64,000 nucleotides of DNA, taken from contig JAYJMM010000041.1 of NCBI GenBank assembly GCA_037349105.1, forward strand, positions 2,604,001 to 2,668,000, read 5' to 3'. Both the position numbers and the translations under genes were made by a program. Origin of the DNA: Limnomonas spitsbergensis (lineage: Eukaryota; Chlorophyta; Chlorophyceae; Chlamydomonadales). This document shows, piece after piece, positions 44,898 through 57,200 of this stretch (the stretch's first letter is position 1; each line of letters opens with the position of its first letter). The notes under the pieces were generated by a model, which was not told the origin of the DNA, did no database searches, and worked only from the letters and a program-made list of their open reading frames with translations.

Positions 44898-46941
44898 AAC
44901 AGGCCAGTGGCTTGCACCGTATGCAAGAGCGTTGAGAGGTACCATCCATCCTCATGTCTGGAGCTACCACTTCCTTGTACCTCGACCACATGGATTCAGC
45001 CCTCTGCCTCCCCTCACTGCCCCCCCCCCTCCCTCGCTGTTCCTCCCTCACTACCCCCCCCCTCTCACTGTTCCTCCCTCACTGCCCCCCCCCTGGCAGG
45101 TGTGGCGAGATGCGCCATCAGTCAATAACGTTACACGTCTGGGCCCGCTCAAAGCTCGGCCGCGTGGGCGCCCAACTGTTCAGGAGGGAGAAAAGAAGAA
45201 ACTAAAAGGAAGAGGCGGGGAAGGGAACAAAAGGAGAGGCCGGGAAGGCAAGGAAAACCAAGTCCGAAACCTGAGTTCCACGAGTAGCCCTGAACAAAGC
45301 CTCTCAAAAAATGACCACGAAAGCAACCGTATCCCACCCCTGCTTGGCCGCGAGGGCGCCCCACTGATCAGAAGGGAGAAGAGAAGAAACTAAAAAGGGG
45401 GCAAACAACAACAACAACAAAAAAACAAGAAGGACCAAAAGAGAAGGCCGGAACAAACGACACAGGCGCCTCAGAATCCCGAGAGACTAACCTTCAACAA
45501 AGCCCACAGCACAGTCCACAAAAGCAAGTACATCCCATCCCTGCGCAGCCTGGTACAGCTTGTTGCTCCATCAGTGCTGAGGACTTCGAGGGGGTGCCGG
45601 GCAAGGAGGTCAAAAACAAGCACAAGTGAAGGGCCCTCAAGAGGCACATGTCCAGACTTAAGTTAGAAGCTACCGGTAGTGTGCTGCCTCGACTCTCCCG
45701 TTTCTGGGGCATTTTGATCTCTGTACCGGTTTACAAGTCCCATGCATCAAATGTGATGCCCCGCTGGACTGTACAAACTTCACAACAACTTCACCTGTAG
45801 CGAGGGTAGGTAGGTGAACGGTAGCCCGAGACTGATCCCATGTCTCCTTTCTGAATTGGAAATTTACTTTGTGACCACCAGGTAGATTGATTGGTACCAT
45901 GCGAAGTGTATTATTGAGCTGATGGGATTAGTTAGACCCCAGTGGTACCGTATTGTTTCTCCAATTTCGTTTTCACCACGACATTTAAGAGGGGTACGAA
46001 TCTCGGTACGAATCACTGTTTTATTCAAGATTGCGTCACATGCATACAAAAACGCCATGCACATAGATCGTGCGCTGGCACGCGACTGGTCGATTCGACA
46101 TCCGTGCATTGATCAAAAATATGTTCAATTGCACTACTGGTGACTCATTACATGCCATTGACTGGTGACTCAGATAAGCACTATCTAGTAGGACTGCTCA
46201 GGCCAGTGGGCCTCCTGCTCTTCACCCCCAGTTGATGTTCTACTATGTTGTTATGATTTTGTAACGCTTTGGGGCTCACAAATCGGTGAAAATGAAAGAA
46301 ATTAAGACATGCAAAATTTCAACCTCAGTGGCTTCAAGGGTCCACGAATCATTTATGTGAAATCGAAATATATTGAATACTCGCGGTCTTGAAGTGCTAG
46401 CCAAATTGAAAAATAAAATCCAGACTTCATTCACGGACCCCGGTACTTATTTGTGTGACTAGGAAATGATGGTTTGCCTGGGTTTTCGGAGATGCGATGG
46501 TGGTGGCGGGTCGATTCACATTTTTTTCATGCGTTTTTAATGTTTTGCTTGCCCTGTATGTATTCAGATGTCCCTTTGCCCTGAAGGCGCCCCCTGGGGA
46601 ACTGAAAGTCTGAGCCGGAATTGCAGCAGCCCCACTAAACTCTGTTGCGTATGCATTTGTACGAGCCTTTATGAGCAGGCCTAGAGGCGCAGCTTCATTG
46701 AATTGTGGAATTCTACATGGCCTAGATATTATCTTATTTTTATCAGGGCCCTGATGCGTTACGTTATTGATTTAAAGGGGTGCAATGCAGACTTATCTTC
46801 AACCATGAAGTTGGGAGTGCCGGTAGTTTGGCCCGACGTTTCACTTAAGGGCCCCGTTCCTCCGCCGTGTGCACCTTACTAGAAAATGAGTGGTGTAGGG
46901 TTCAGGTCGAGGGCTTCAGTTTTCATGCACATAGCTGTAAA

Positions 46942-47122
46942 ACTTTGTGAACTTTTTACAGCTTAGCGGGGCGTCACATTCGATGCATGGGCTTTGTGCC
47001 CGTAAACCGGTAAAGGCACTAAAATACGCTAGGACAGCGAGCGAAAACCATTGACCCCCTGGGGAGGCAACCAACACACAACCACCGAGCAGTGGCGTAG
47101 GAATAAACCCTTTTAATGTACG
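46942..47122 (+). repeat. Dispersed repeat family H, copy 2
   Basis: Direct-orientation match to 17785-17965 over about 180 bp, with scattered substitutions. Confidence 0.75.
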
Positions 47123-47382
47123 GTAGTGAAACTATGCCCCAAGCATATACGCTACCTGAGCAATTCGAAAGAAAGCAGATGTGTTAGGATTCACATGCCG
47201 TGTATCCACCGTTCTAAACATGCCGTTTATAGCCCGGCAAAGTGTGCTCACAGCGAACGGCTGCTGATCTAGCGCCATCTTAAGCATGAAACAGAACACT
47301 CGGGATGCCTCCACTGGGGGCCGAAAAACGGGACACCATTTTTTACACCAAATGGATAGGCCTACGGCTAATGGCCCAGGTT

Positions 47383-47490
47383 TAGAACGGTTCATACCCG
47401 CTGGGCTATGTTGTACGCTCGACCCGTGGGGCTGGTGCCACCACCCCAGTGGGGGATGAGCAAGCTTAACTCCAGCTACCAAGCACAGCC
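47383..47490 (+). repeat. ~95-bp SINE/MITE-like family, copy 3
   Basis: TTAGAACGGTTCATACCCGC, then GTGGGGCTGGTG and AAGCTTAACTCCAGCTACCA, AGCACAGCC; slightly longer than the other copies. Confidence 0.7.
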
Positions 47491-47967
47491 CGGACCATGG
47501 TTTAGACATGTCCCCCTATGATGAGAGGAGGGGGCAGGAACATGAGACCCAGCAATCCAGACAGAGAGAGGTCGTGTGGGGGCCTGGGGAGTTAGATCCC
47601 TCACCCTTACAGGGAGGGCCCAGGTAACGGGGCTTGCTGCACCAGCCCCCACTCCCCGGCCGTTCGACGTGACGTCGCTATACGGTAGCTCAGGTTCGCC
47701 ATTACACCGAATTACACAATCCACAGCAGGCTGCAGTGAAGACCCTGCCGGCTCCCAAACCTTAACCCCATGGCAAGGTCAAACCGCGACGGATTAGATC
47801 AAAATAAATCACGTCAAACCCAAGATGTTTGAATGTTCCAACAGGCGGGACGTGGCGGCTATTAAGCCCAGCATCGTCTGCCTTGCCTCTCCGATCCCCT
47901 ATTAAAGCATCACCGCTATTAGTGGGGATGTGCTGTGTCTAGCTGGAGCTGTGTCACTGCCCTAACA

Positions 47968-48062
47968 AGTTAAGAACGGTGCATACCTGCTGGGCCCTAA
48001 CGCTAAGTGGGGCTGGTAGGGAATGACTAAGCTCAATTCTAGCTCTACCATGCACAGCCAGC
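47968..48062 (+). repeat. ~95-bp SINE/MITE-like family, copy 4
   Basis: AAGAACGGTGCATACCTGCT, TGGGGCTGGTAGGGAATGAC, AAGCTCAATTCTAGCT and CCATGCACAGCC. Preceded and followed by CCCTAACAAGT (47951-47971 and 48061-48071), a possible target duplication. Confidence 0.75.
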
Positions 48063-48078
48063 CCTAACAAGTGATGTA

Positions 48079-48131
48079 GCCTAAGACCTCTTTGCAGGGG
48101 CACAGCGCAGCGGCCTTGCCGAAGATGACAC
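48079..48131 (-). repeat. Copy of the TBC last-exon tail
   Basis: The segment coding GKAAALCPCKEV recurs downstream of the real stop, with one or two changes, then runs to its own stop. Confidence 0.85.
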
Positions 48132-48136
48132 AGATG

Positions 48137-48262
48137 TCATTCTGGCAGGTTGTAGCCCTGGACCTCTTTGCAGGGGCACAGCGCAGCGGCCTTGCCGAGG
48201 ATGACGTTGATGTCCACGGGTGGGTAGCGCTGCAGGGTCTTCATGATAACGGTGAAATCCCC
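48137..48262 (-). CDS. TBC gene last exon
   Basis: 41 codons plus TGA, acceptor CCCTCCAG. GDFTVIMKTLQRYPPVDINV closes the TBC domain; the C-terminus is short. Confidence 0.88.
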   Translation of the reverse strand, partial: GDFTVIMKTLQRYPPVDINVILGKAAALCPCKEVQGYNLPE

Positions 48263-51200
48263 CTGGAGGGCAGCAGGCGGGTGTCCGTTTTCGAATTTGA
48301 TCACGGCAGCAGTTTGTCATCTTATTCATGACCATTCTCGTGACCACAGGCGGGTGGCGCTGAAAAGGTCTTAATGGTGGCGGTGACGGCCTGAGGGCCT
48401 CCAGGAGTGCAGCAAGCGGCTGTTCATTTTCGCTTTTTGAAACCCCGGTGGCACGTTTCCCCGATTTCCCCCCTTCAGCAGTTTTTTGTTTGTATTCATG
48501 ACAACCCTTGTGTGCAATTGGAGTGCCTAAACCCTGAACCCCAAATGATAACCCCTTATGTAAACCCTCCTCGCTGACATGCATGAGGCTGCCCTTGACA
48601 AAAATGACCATTGCTTTTAAACTTATCTTTGCTGAACAAATCTTCAAACCCAACCCCCAAACTTCACATTTCTGCGCAAATCCCAAATCCGTAACCCTAA
48701 ACTTCACATTGCTGCGCATATCCTTAACCCTAAACTTCACATTGCTGCGCATATCCTTAACCCTAAACCCCAAACTTCACATTGCTGCGCATATCCTAAG
48801 CTCTTAACCCTAAACTTCACATTGCTGCGCATATCCTAAGCTCTTAACCCCAAACTTCACATTGCTGCGCATATCCTTGACCCTAAACCCAAAACTTCAC
48901 ATTGCTGCGCATATCCTAAGCTCTTAACCCTAAACTTCACATTGCTGCGCATATCCTAAGCTCTTAACCCTAAACCTCACATTGCTGCACATATCCTAAG
49001 CTCTTAACCCCAAACTTCACATTGCTGCGCATATCCTAAGCTCTTAACCCCAAACTTCACATTGCTGCGCATATCCTTATCCCTAAACCCTAAACTTCAC
49101 ATTGCTGCGCATATCCATCACCCTAAACCCTAAACTTCACATTGCTGCGCATATCCTAAGCTCTTAACCCTAAACCTCACATTGCTGCACATATCCTAAG
49201 CTCTTAACCCCAAACTTCACATTGCTGCGCATATCCTAATCCCTAAACCCCAAACTTCACATTGCTGCGCATATCCTAATCCCTAAACCCCAAACTTCAC
49301 ATTGCTGCGCATATCCTAATCCCTAAACCCCAAACTTCACATTGCTGCGCATATCCTAATCCCTAAACCCCAAACTTCACATTGCTGCGCATATCCTAAT
49401 CCCTAAACCCCAAACTTCACATTGCTGCGCATATTTTAATCCCTAAACCCCAAACTTCACATTGCTGCGCATATCCTAATCCCTAAACCCCAAACTTCAC
49501 ATTGCTGCGCATATCCTAATCCCTAAACCCCAAACTTCACATTGCTGCGCATATCCTAATCCCTAAACCCCAAACTTCACATTGCTGCGCATATCCTAAT
49601 CCCTAAACCCCAAACTTCACATTGCTGCGCATATCCTAATCCCTGAACCCCAAACTTCACATTGCTGCGCATATCCTAATCCCTAAACCCCAAACTTCAC
49701 ATTTCTGCGCATATCCTAAGCTCTTAACCCCAAACTTCACATTGCTGCGCATATCCTAAGCTCTTAACCCCAAACTTCACATTGCTGCGCATATCCTAAT
49801 CCCTAAACCCCAAACTTCACATTGCTGCGCATATCCTAATCCCTAAACCCCAAACTTAACATTGCTGCGCATATCCTAATCCCTAAACCACAAACTTCAC
49901 ATTGCTGCGCATATCCTAATCCCTAAACCCCAAACTTCACATTGCTGCGCATATCCTAAGCTCTTAACCCCAAACTTCACATTGCTGCGCATATCCTAAG
50001 CTCTTAACCCAAAACTTCACATTGCTGCGCATATCCTTAACCCTAACCCCAAGATTCACATTGCTGCGCATATCCTAATCCCTAAACCCCAAACTTCACA
50101 TTGCTGCGCATATCCTAATCCCTAAACCCCAAACTTCACATTGCTGCGCATATCCTTAACCCTAAACCCCAAACTTCACATTGCTGCGCATATCCTAATC
50201 CCTAAACCCCAAACTTCACATTGCTGCGCATATCCTTATCCCTAAACCCTAAACTTCACATTGCTGCGCATATCCTAAGCTCTTAACCCAAACTTCACAT
50301 TGCTGCGCATATCCTTAACCCTAAACCCTAAACTTCACATTGCTGCGCATATCCTAATCCCTAAACCCCAAACTTCACATTGCTGCGCATATCCTAATCC
50401 CTAAACCCCAAACTTCACATTGCTGCGCATATCCTAATCCCTAAACCCCAAACTTCACATTGCTGCGCATATCCTAATCCCTCAACCCCAAACTTCACAT
50501 TGCTGCGCATATCCTAATCCCTGAACCCCAAACTTCACATTGCTGCGCATATCCTAATCCCTAAACCCCAAACTTCACATTTCTGCGCATATCCTAAGCT
50601 CTTAACCCCAAACTTCACATTGCTGCGCATATCCTAAGCTCTTAACCCCAAACTTCACATTGCTGCGCATATCCTAATCCCTTAACCCCAAACTTCACAT
50701 TGCTGCGCATATCCTAATCCCTAAACCCCAAACTTCACATTGCTGCGCATATCCTAATCCCTAAACCACAAACTTCACATTGCTGCGCATATCCTAATCC
50801 CTAAACCCCAAACTTCACATTGCTGCGCATATCCTAAGCTCTTAACCCCAAACTTCACATTGCTGCGCATATCCTAAGCTCTTAACCCCAAACTTCACAT
50901 TGCTGCGCATATCCTTAACCCTTAACCCCAAACTTCACATTGCTGCGCATATCCTAATCCCTAAACCCCAAACTTCACATTGCTGCGCATATCCTAATCC
51001 CTAAACCCCAAACTTCACATTGCTGCGCATATCCTTAACCCTAAACCCCAAACTTCACATTGCTGCGCATATCCTAATCCCTAAACCCCAAACTTCACAT
51101 TGCTGCGCATATCCTTATCCCTAAACCCTAAACTTCACATTGCTGCGCATATCCTAAGCTCTTAACCCAAACTTCACATTGCTGCGCATATCCTTAACCC

Positions 51201-54200
51201 TAAACCCTAAACTTCACATTGCTGCACATATCCTAATCCCTGAACCCCAAACTTCACATTGCTGCGCATATCCTTAACCCTAAACCCTAAACTTCACATT
51301 GCTGCGCATATCCTAAGCTCTTAACCCCAAACTTAACATTGCTGCGCATATCCTAATCCTATAACCCCAAACTTCACATTGCTGCGCATATCCTAATCCC
51401 TAAACCCCAAACTTCACATTTCTGCGCATATCCTAAGCTCTTAACCCCAAACTTCACATTGCTGCGCATATCCTAAGCTCTTAACCCCAAACTTCACATT
51501 GCTGCGCATATCCTAATCCCTAAACCCCAAACTTCACATTGCTGCGCATATCCTAATCCCTAAACCCCAAACTTCACATTGCTGCGCATATCCTAATCCC
51601 TAAACCCCAAACTTCACATTGCTGCGCATATCCTAATCCCTAAACCCCAAACTTCACATTGCTGCGCATATCCTAAGCTCTTAACCCCAAACTTCACATT
51701 GCTGCGCATATCCTAAGCTCTTAACCCCAAACTTCACATTGCTGCGCATATCCTTAACCCTTAACCCCAAACTTCACATTGCTGCGCATATCCTAATCCC
51801 TAAACCCCAAACTTCACATTGCTGCGCATATCCTTAACCCTAAACCCTAAACTTCACATTGCTGCGCATATCCTAAGCTCTTAACCCAAACTTCACATTG
51901 CTGCGCATATCCTAATCCCTAAACCCTAAACTTCACATTGCTGCGCATATCCTAATCCCTGAACCCCAAACTTCACATTGCTGCGCATATCCTTAACCCT
52001 AAACCCTAAACTTCACATTGCTGCGCATATCCTAAGCTCTTAACCCCAAACTTAACATTGCTGCGCATATCCTAAGCTCTTAACCCCAAACTTCACATTG
52101 CTGCGCATATCCTAAGCCCTTAACCCTAAACTTCACATTGCTGCGCATATCCTAAGCTCTTAACCCCAAACTTCACATTGCTGCGCATATCCTTAACCCT
52201 AAACCCCAAAATTCACATTGCTGCGCATATCCTAATCCCTTAACCCCAAACTTCACATTGCTGCGCATATCCTTAACCCTAAACCCCAAACTTAACATTG
52301 CTGCGCATATCCTAAGCTCTTAACCCCAAACTTCACATTGCTGCGCATATCCTAAGCTCTTAACCCTAAACTTCACATTGCTGCGCATATCCTAAGCTCT
52401 TAACCCCAAAGTTAACATTGCTGCGCATATCCTAAGCTCTTAACCCTAAACTTCACATTGCTGCGCATATCCTAAGCTCTTAACCCTAAACTTCACATTG
52501 CTGCGCATATCCTAAGCTCTTAACCCTAAACTTCACATTGCTGCGCATATCCTAAGCTCTTAACCCCAAACTTCACATTGCTGCGCATATCCTAAGCTCT
52601 TAACCCTTAACTTCACATTGCTGCGCATATCCTAAGCTCTTAACCCCAAACTTCACATTGCTGCGCATATCCTAAACCCTTAATTTCACATTGCTGCGCA
52701 TATCCTAAGCTCTTAACCCCAAACTTCACATTGCTGCGCATATCCTTAACCCTAAACCCCAAACTTCACATTGCTGCGCATATCCTAATCCCTAAACCCC
52801 AAACTTCACATTGCTGCGCATATCCTAATCCCTAAACCCCAAACTTAACATTGCTGCGCATATCCTAATCCCTAAACCCCAAACTTCACATTGCTGCGCA
52901 TATCCTAAGCTCTTAACCCCAAACATCACATTGCTGCGCATATCCTAAGCTCTTAACCCCAAACTTCACATTGCTGCGCATATCCTTAACCCTAAACCCC
53001 AAACTTCACATTGCTGCGCATATCCTAATCCCTAAACCCCAAACTTCACATTGCTGCGCATATCCTAAGCTCTTAACCCCAAACTTCACATTGCTGCGCA
53101 TATCCTTAACCCTAAACCCCAAACTTCACATTGCTGCGCATATCCTAATCCCTAAACCCCAAACTTCACATTGCTGCGCATATCCTTATCCCTAAACCCT
53201 AAACTTCACATTGCTGCGCATATCCTAAGCTCTTAACCCAAACTTCACATTGCTGCGCATATCCTTAACCCTAAACCCTAAACTTCACATTGCTGCGCAT
53301 ATCCTAATCCCTGAACCCCAAACTTCACATTGCTGCGCATATCCTTAACCCTAAACCCTAAACTTCACATTGCTGCGCATATCCTAAGCTCTTAACCCCA
53401 AACTTAACATTGCTGCGCATATCCTAATCCTATAACCCCAAACTTCACATTGCTGCGCATATCCTAATCCCTAAACCCCAAACTTCACATTTCTGCGCAT
53501 ATCCTAAGCTCTTAACCCCAAACTTCACATTGCTGCGCATATCCTAAGCTCTTAACCCCAAACTTCACATTGCTGCGCATATCCTAATCCCTTAACCCCA
53601 AACTTCACATTGCTGCGCATATCCTAATCCCTAAACCCCAAACTTCACATTGCTGCGCATATCCTTAACCCTAAACCCCAAACTTCACATTGCTGCGCAT
53701 ATCCTAATCCCTAAACCCCAAACTTCACATTGCTGCGCATATCCTAAGCTCTTAACCCCAAACTTCACATTGCTGCGCATATCCTAAGCTCTTAACCCCA
53801 AACTTCACATTGCTGCGCATATCCTTAACCCTAAACCCCAAACTTCACATTGCTGCGCATATCCTTATCCCTAAATCCCAAACTTCACATTGCTGCGCAT
53901 ATCCTAATCCCTAAACCCCAAACTTCACATTGCTGCGCATATCCTAAGCTCTTAACCCCAAACTTCACATTGCTGCGCATATCCTTAACCCTAAACCCCA
54001 AACTTCACATTGCTGCGCATATCCTAATCCCTAAACCCCAAACTTAACATTGCTGCGCATATCCTTAACCCTAAACCCCAAACTTCACATTGCTGCGCAT
54101 ATCCTAATCCCTAAACCCCAAACTTCACATTGCTGCGCATATCCTAAGCTCTTAACCCCAAACTTCACATTGCTGCGCATATCCTAAGCTCTTAACCCCA

Positions 54201-57200
54201 AACTTCACATTGCTGCGCATATCCTTAACCCTAAACCCCAAACTTCACATTGCTGCGCATATCCTAATCCCTAAATCCCAAACTTCACATTGCTGCGCAT
54301 ATCCTAATCCCTAAACCCCAAACTTCACATTGCTGCGCATATCCTAAGCTCTTAACCCCAAACTTCACATTGCTGCGCATATCCTTAACCCTAAACCCCA
54401 AACTTCACATTGCTGCGCATATCCTTATCCCTAAACCCCAAACTTCACATTGCTGCGCATATCCTTAACCCTAAACCCTAAACTTCACATTGCTGCGCAT
54501 ATCCTAAGCTCTTAACCCAAACTTCACATTGCTGCGCATATCCTTAACCCTAAACCCTAAACTTCACATTGCTGCGCATATCCTAATCCCTGAACCCCAA
54601 ACTTCACATTGCTGCGCATATCTTTAACCCTAAACCCTAAACTTCACATTGCTGCGCATATCCTAAGCTCTTAACCCCAAACTTAACATTGCTGCGCATA
54701 TCCTAATCCTATAACCCCAAACTTCACATTGCTGCGCATATCCTAATCCCTAAACCCCAAACTTCACATTGCTGCGCATATCCTAAGCTCTTAACCCCAA
54801 ACTTCACATTGCTGCGCATATCCTAAGCTCTTAACCCCAAACTTCACATTGCTGCGCATATCCTAATCCCTAAACCCCAAACTTCACATTTCTGCGCATA
54901 TCCTAAGCTCTTAACCCCAAACTTCACATTGCTGCGCATATCCTAAGCTCTTAACCCCAAACTTCACATTGCTGCGCATATCCTAATCCCTAAACCCCAA
55001 ACTTCACATTGCTGCGCATATCCTAATCCCTAAACCCCAAACTTAACATTGCTGCGCATATCCTTAACCCTAAACCCCAAACTTCACATTGCTGCGCATA
55101 TCCTAATCCCTAAACCCCAAACTTCACATTGCTGCGCATATCCTAAGCTCTTAACCCCAAACTTCACATTGCTGCGCATATCCTAAGCTCTTAACCCCAA
55201 ACTTCACATTGCTGCGCATATCCTTAACCCTAAACCCCAAACTTCACATTGCTGCGCATATCCTAATCCCTAAACCCAAAACTTCACATTTCTGCGCATA
55301 TCCTAATCCCTAAACCCCAAACTTCACATTGCTGCGCATATCCTAAGCTCTTAACCCCAAACTTCACATTGCTGCGCATATCCTTAACCTTAACCCCAAA
55401 CTTCACATTGCTGCGCATATCCTAATCCCTAAACCCCAAACTTAACATTGCTGCGCATATCCTTAACCCTAAACCCCAAACTTCACATTGCTGCGCATAT
55501 CCTAATCCCTAAACCCCAAACTTCACATTGCTGCGCATATCCTAAGCTCTTAACCCCAAACTTCACATTGCTGCGCATATCCTAAGCTCTTATCCCCAAA
55601 CTTCACATTGCTGCGCATATCCTTAACCCTAAACCCCAAACTTCACATTGCTGCGCATATCCTAATCCCTAAATCCCAAACTTCACATTGCTGCGCATAT
55701 CCTAATCCCTAAACCCCAAACTTCACATTGCTGCGCATATCCTAAGCTCTTAACCCCAAACTTCACATTGCTGCGCATATCCTTAACCCTAAACCCCAAA
55801 CTTCACATTGCTGCGCATATCCTTATCCCTAAACCCCAAACTTCACATTGCTGCGCATATCCTTAACCCTAAACCCTAAACTTCACATTGCTGCGCATAT
55901 CCTAAGCTCTTAACCCAAACTTCACATTGCTGCGCATATCCTTAACCCTAAACCCTAAACTTCACATTGCTGCGCATATCCTAATCCCTGAACCCCAAAC
56001 TTCACATTGCTGCGCATATCTTTAACCCTAAACCCTAAACTTCACATTGCTGCGCATATCCTAAGCTCTTAACCCCAAACTTAACATTGCTGCGCATATC
56101 CTAAGCTCTTAACCCCAAACTTCACATTGCTGCGCATATCCTAAGCCCTTAACCCTAAACTTCACATTGCTGCGCATATCCTAAGCTCTTAACCCCAAAC
56201 TTCACATTGCTGCGCATATCCTTAACCCTAAACCCCAAACTTCACATTGCTGCGCATATCCTTAACCCTAAACCCCAAACTTAACATTGCTGCGCATATC
56301 CTAAGCTCTTAACCCTAAACTTCACATTGCTGCGCATATCCTAAGCTCTTAACCCTAAACTTCACATTGCTGCGCATATCCTAAGCTCTTAACCCCAAAC
56401 TTCACATTGCTGCGCATATCCTAAACCCTTAATTTCACATTGCTGCGCATAACCTTAACCCCAAACCTTAAACTTCACCATTCTGCACATATCCTTGACT
56501 CTTAATCCCAAGCTTGAAATTGCTGCGCATATCCTAAACCCTTAACCCCAAACTTCACATTGCTGCGCATATTTTAAACCCTCAACCCCAAACTTCACAT
56601 TGCTGCGCATATCCTAAGCCCTTAACCCCAACCTCCCTCAACCTTGATGTCTTTTGACTTAACCCTAGAGCTTCAAGTCTGAACCCTCTTTGCTAACCTG
56701 CAAGAGCCTCCATTAAAATGAAAAATCATGGAATTACAGGATCTACCAACAGGATCTGTGGGTCCACCAAAATAGTCTGCAAGATCTACCTGCCTTGCTC
56801 ACCTACCTGAGCCTGTTTTTGACTAAGATGATCATCGCAGTTGATCCTAAGCAGGCGGTTAGTGCAGTCGTGCTTGTCGCTAAGGAAAGAGTCTCAGATC
56901 TGCAGGATCCAACAACAGGATCTGCAGGATCTACCGACCAAATCTGCAGGATCAACTGACAGCTTCTGCAAGATCTACCGACTGGATCTAGCGACAGGAT
57001 CTGCCAGATGTACCTAATTCCTCACCTGCATAAGCCTGTCCTTGACATGGAGAATCATTGCCGTGCATATCCGGAGCAGGCAGTCGGTGCGACCGTGCTC
57101 GTCGCTGAGGATGGTGTCCCATATCCTCATGGTGTCGGGAAGGGAGAACTCCTGGGACAGCAACAGCGTGATCCAGCGGAACGAGTAGAACTGAGGATCG

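Larger units (their letters stand above)
43991..48073. other. Intergenic region with dispersed repeats between convergent genes
   Basis: No exon recognised. It contains family G traces (44480-44545, 45120-45215, 45335-45400, 46640-46700), family H copy 2 (46942-47122) and three copies of the ~95-bp family. 45000-45100 is C/T-rich. Confidence 0.6.

Noticed and set aside
48645..56632. CRISPR-like array of regular repeats
   Set aside because: The 40-bp units are contiguous variants without unique spacers, contain telomere motifs, and sit in a eukaryotic intron.
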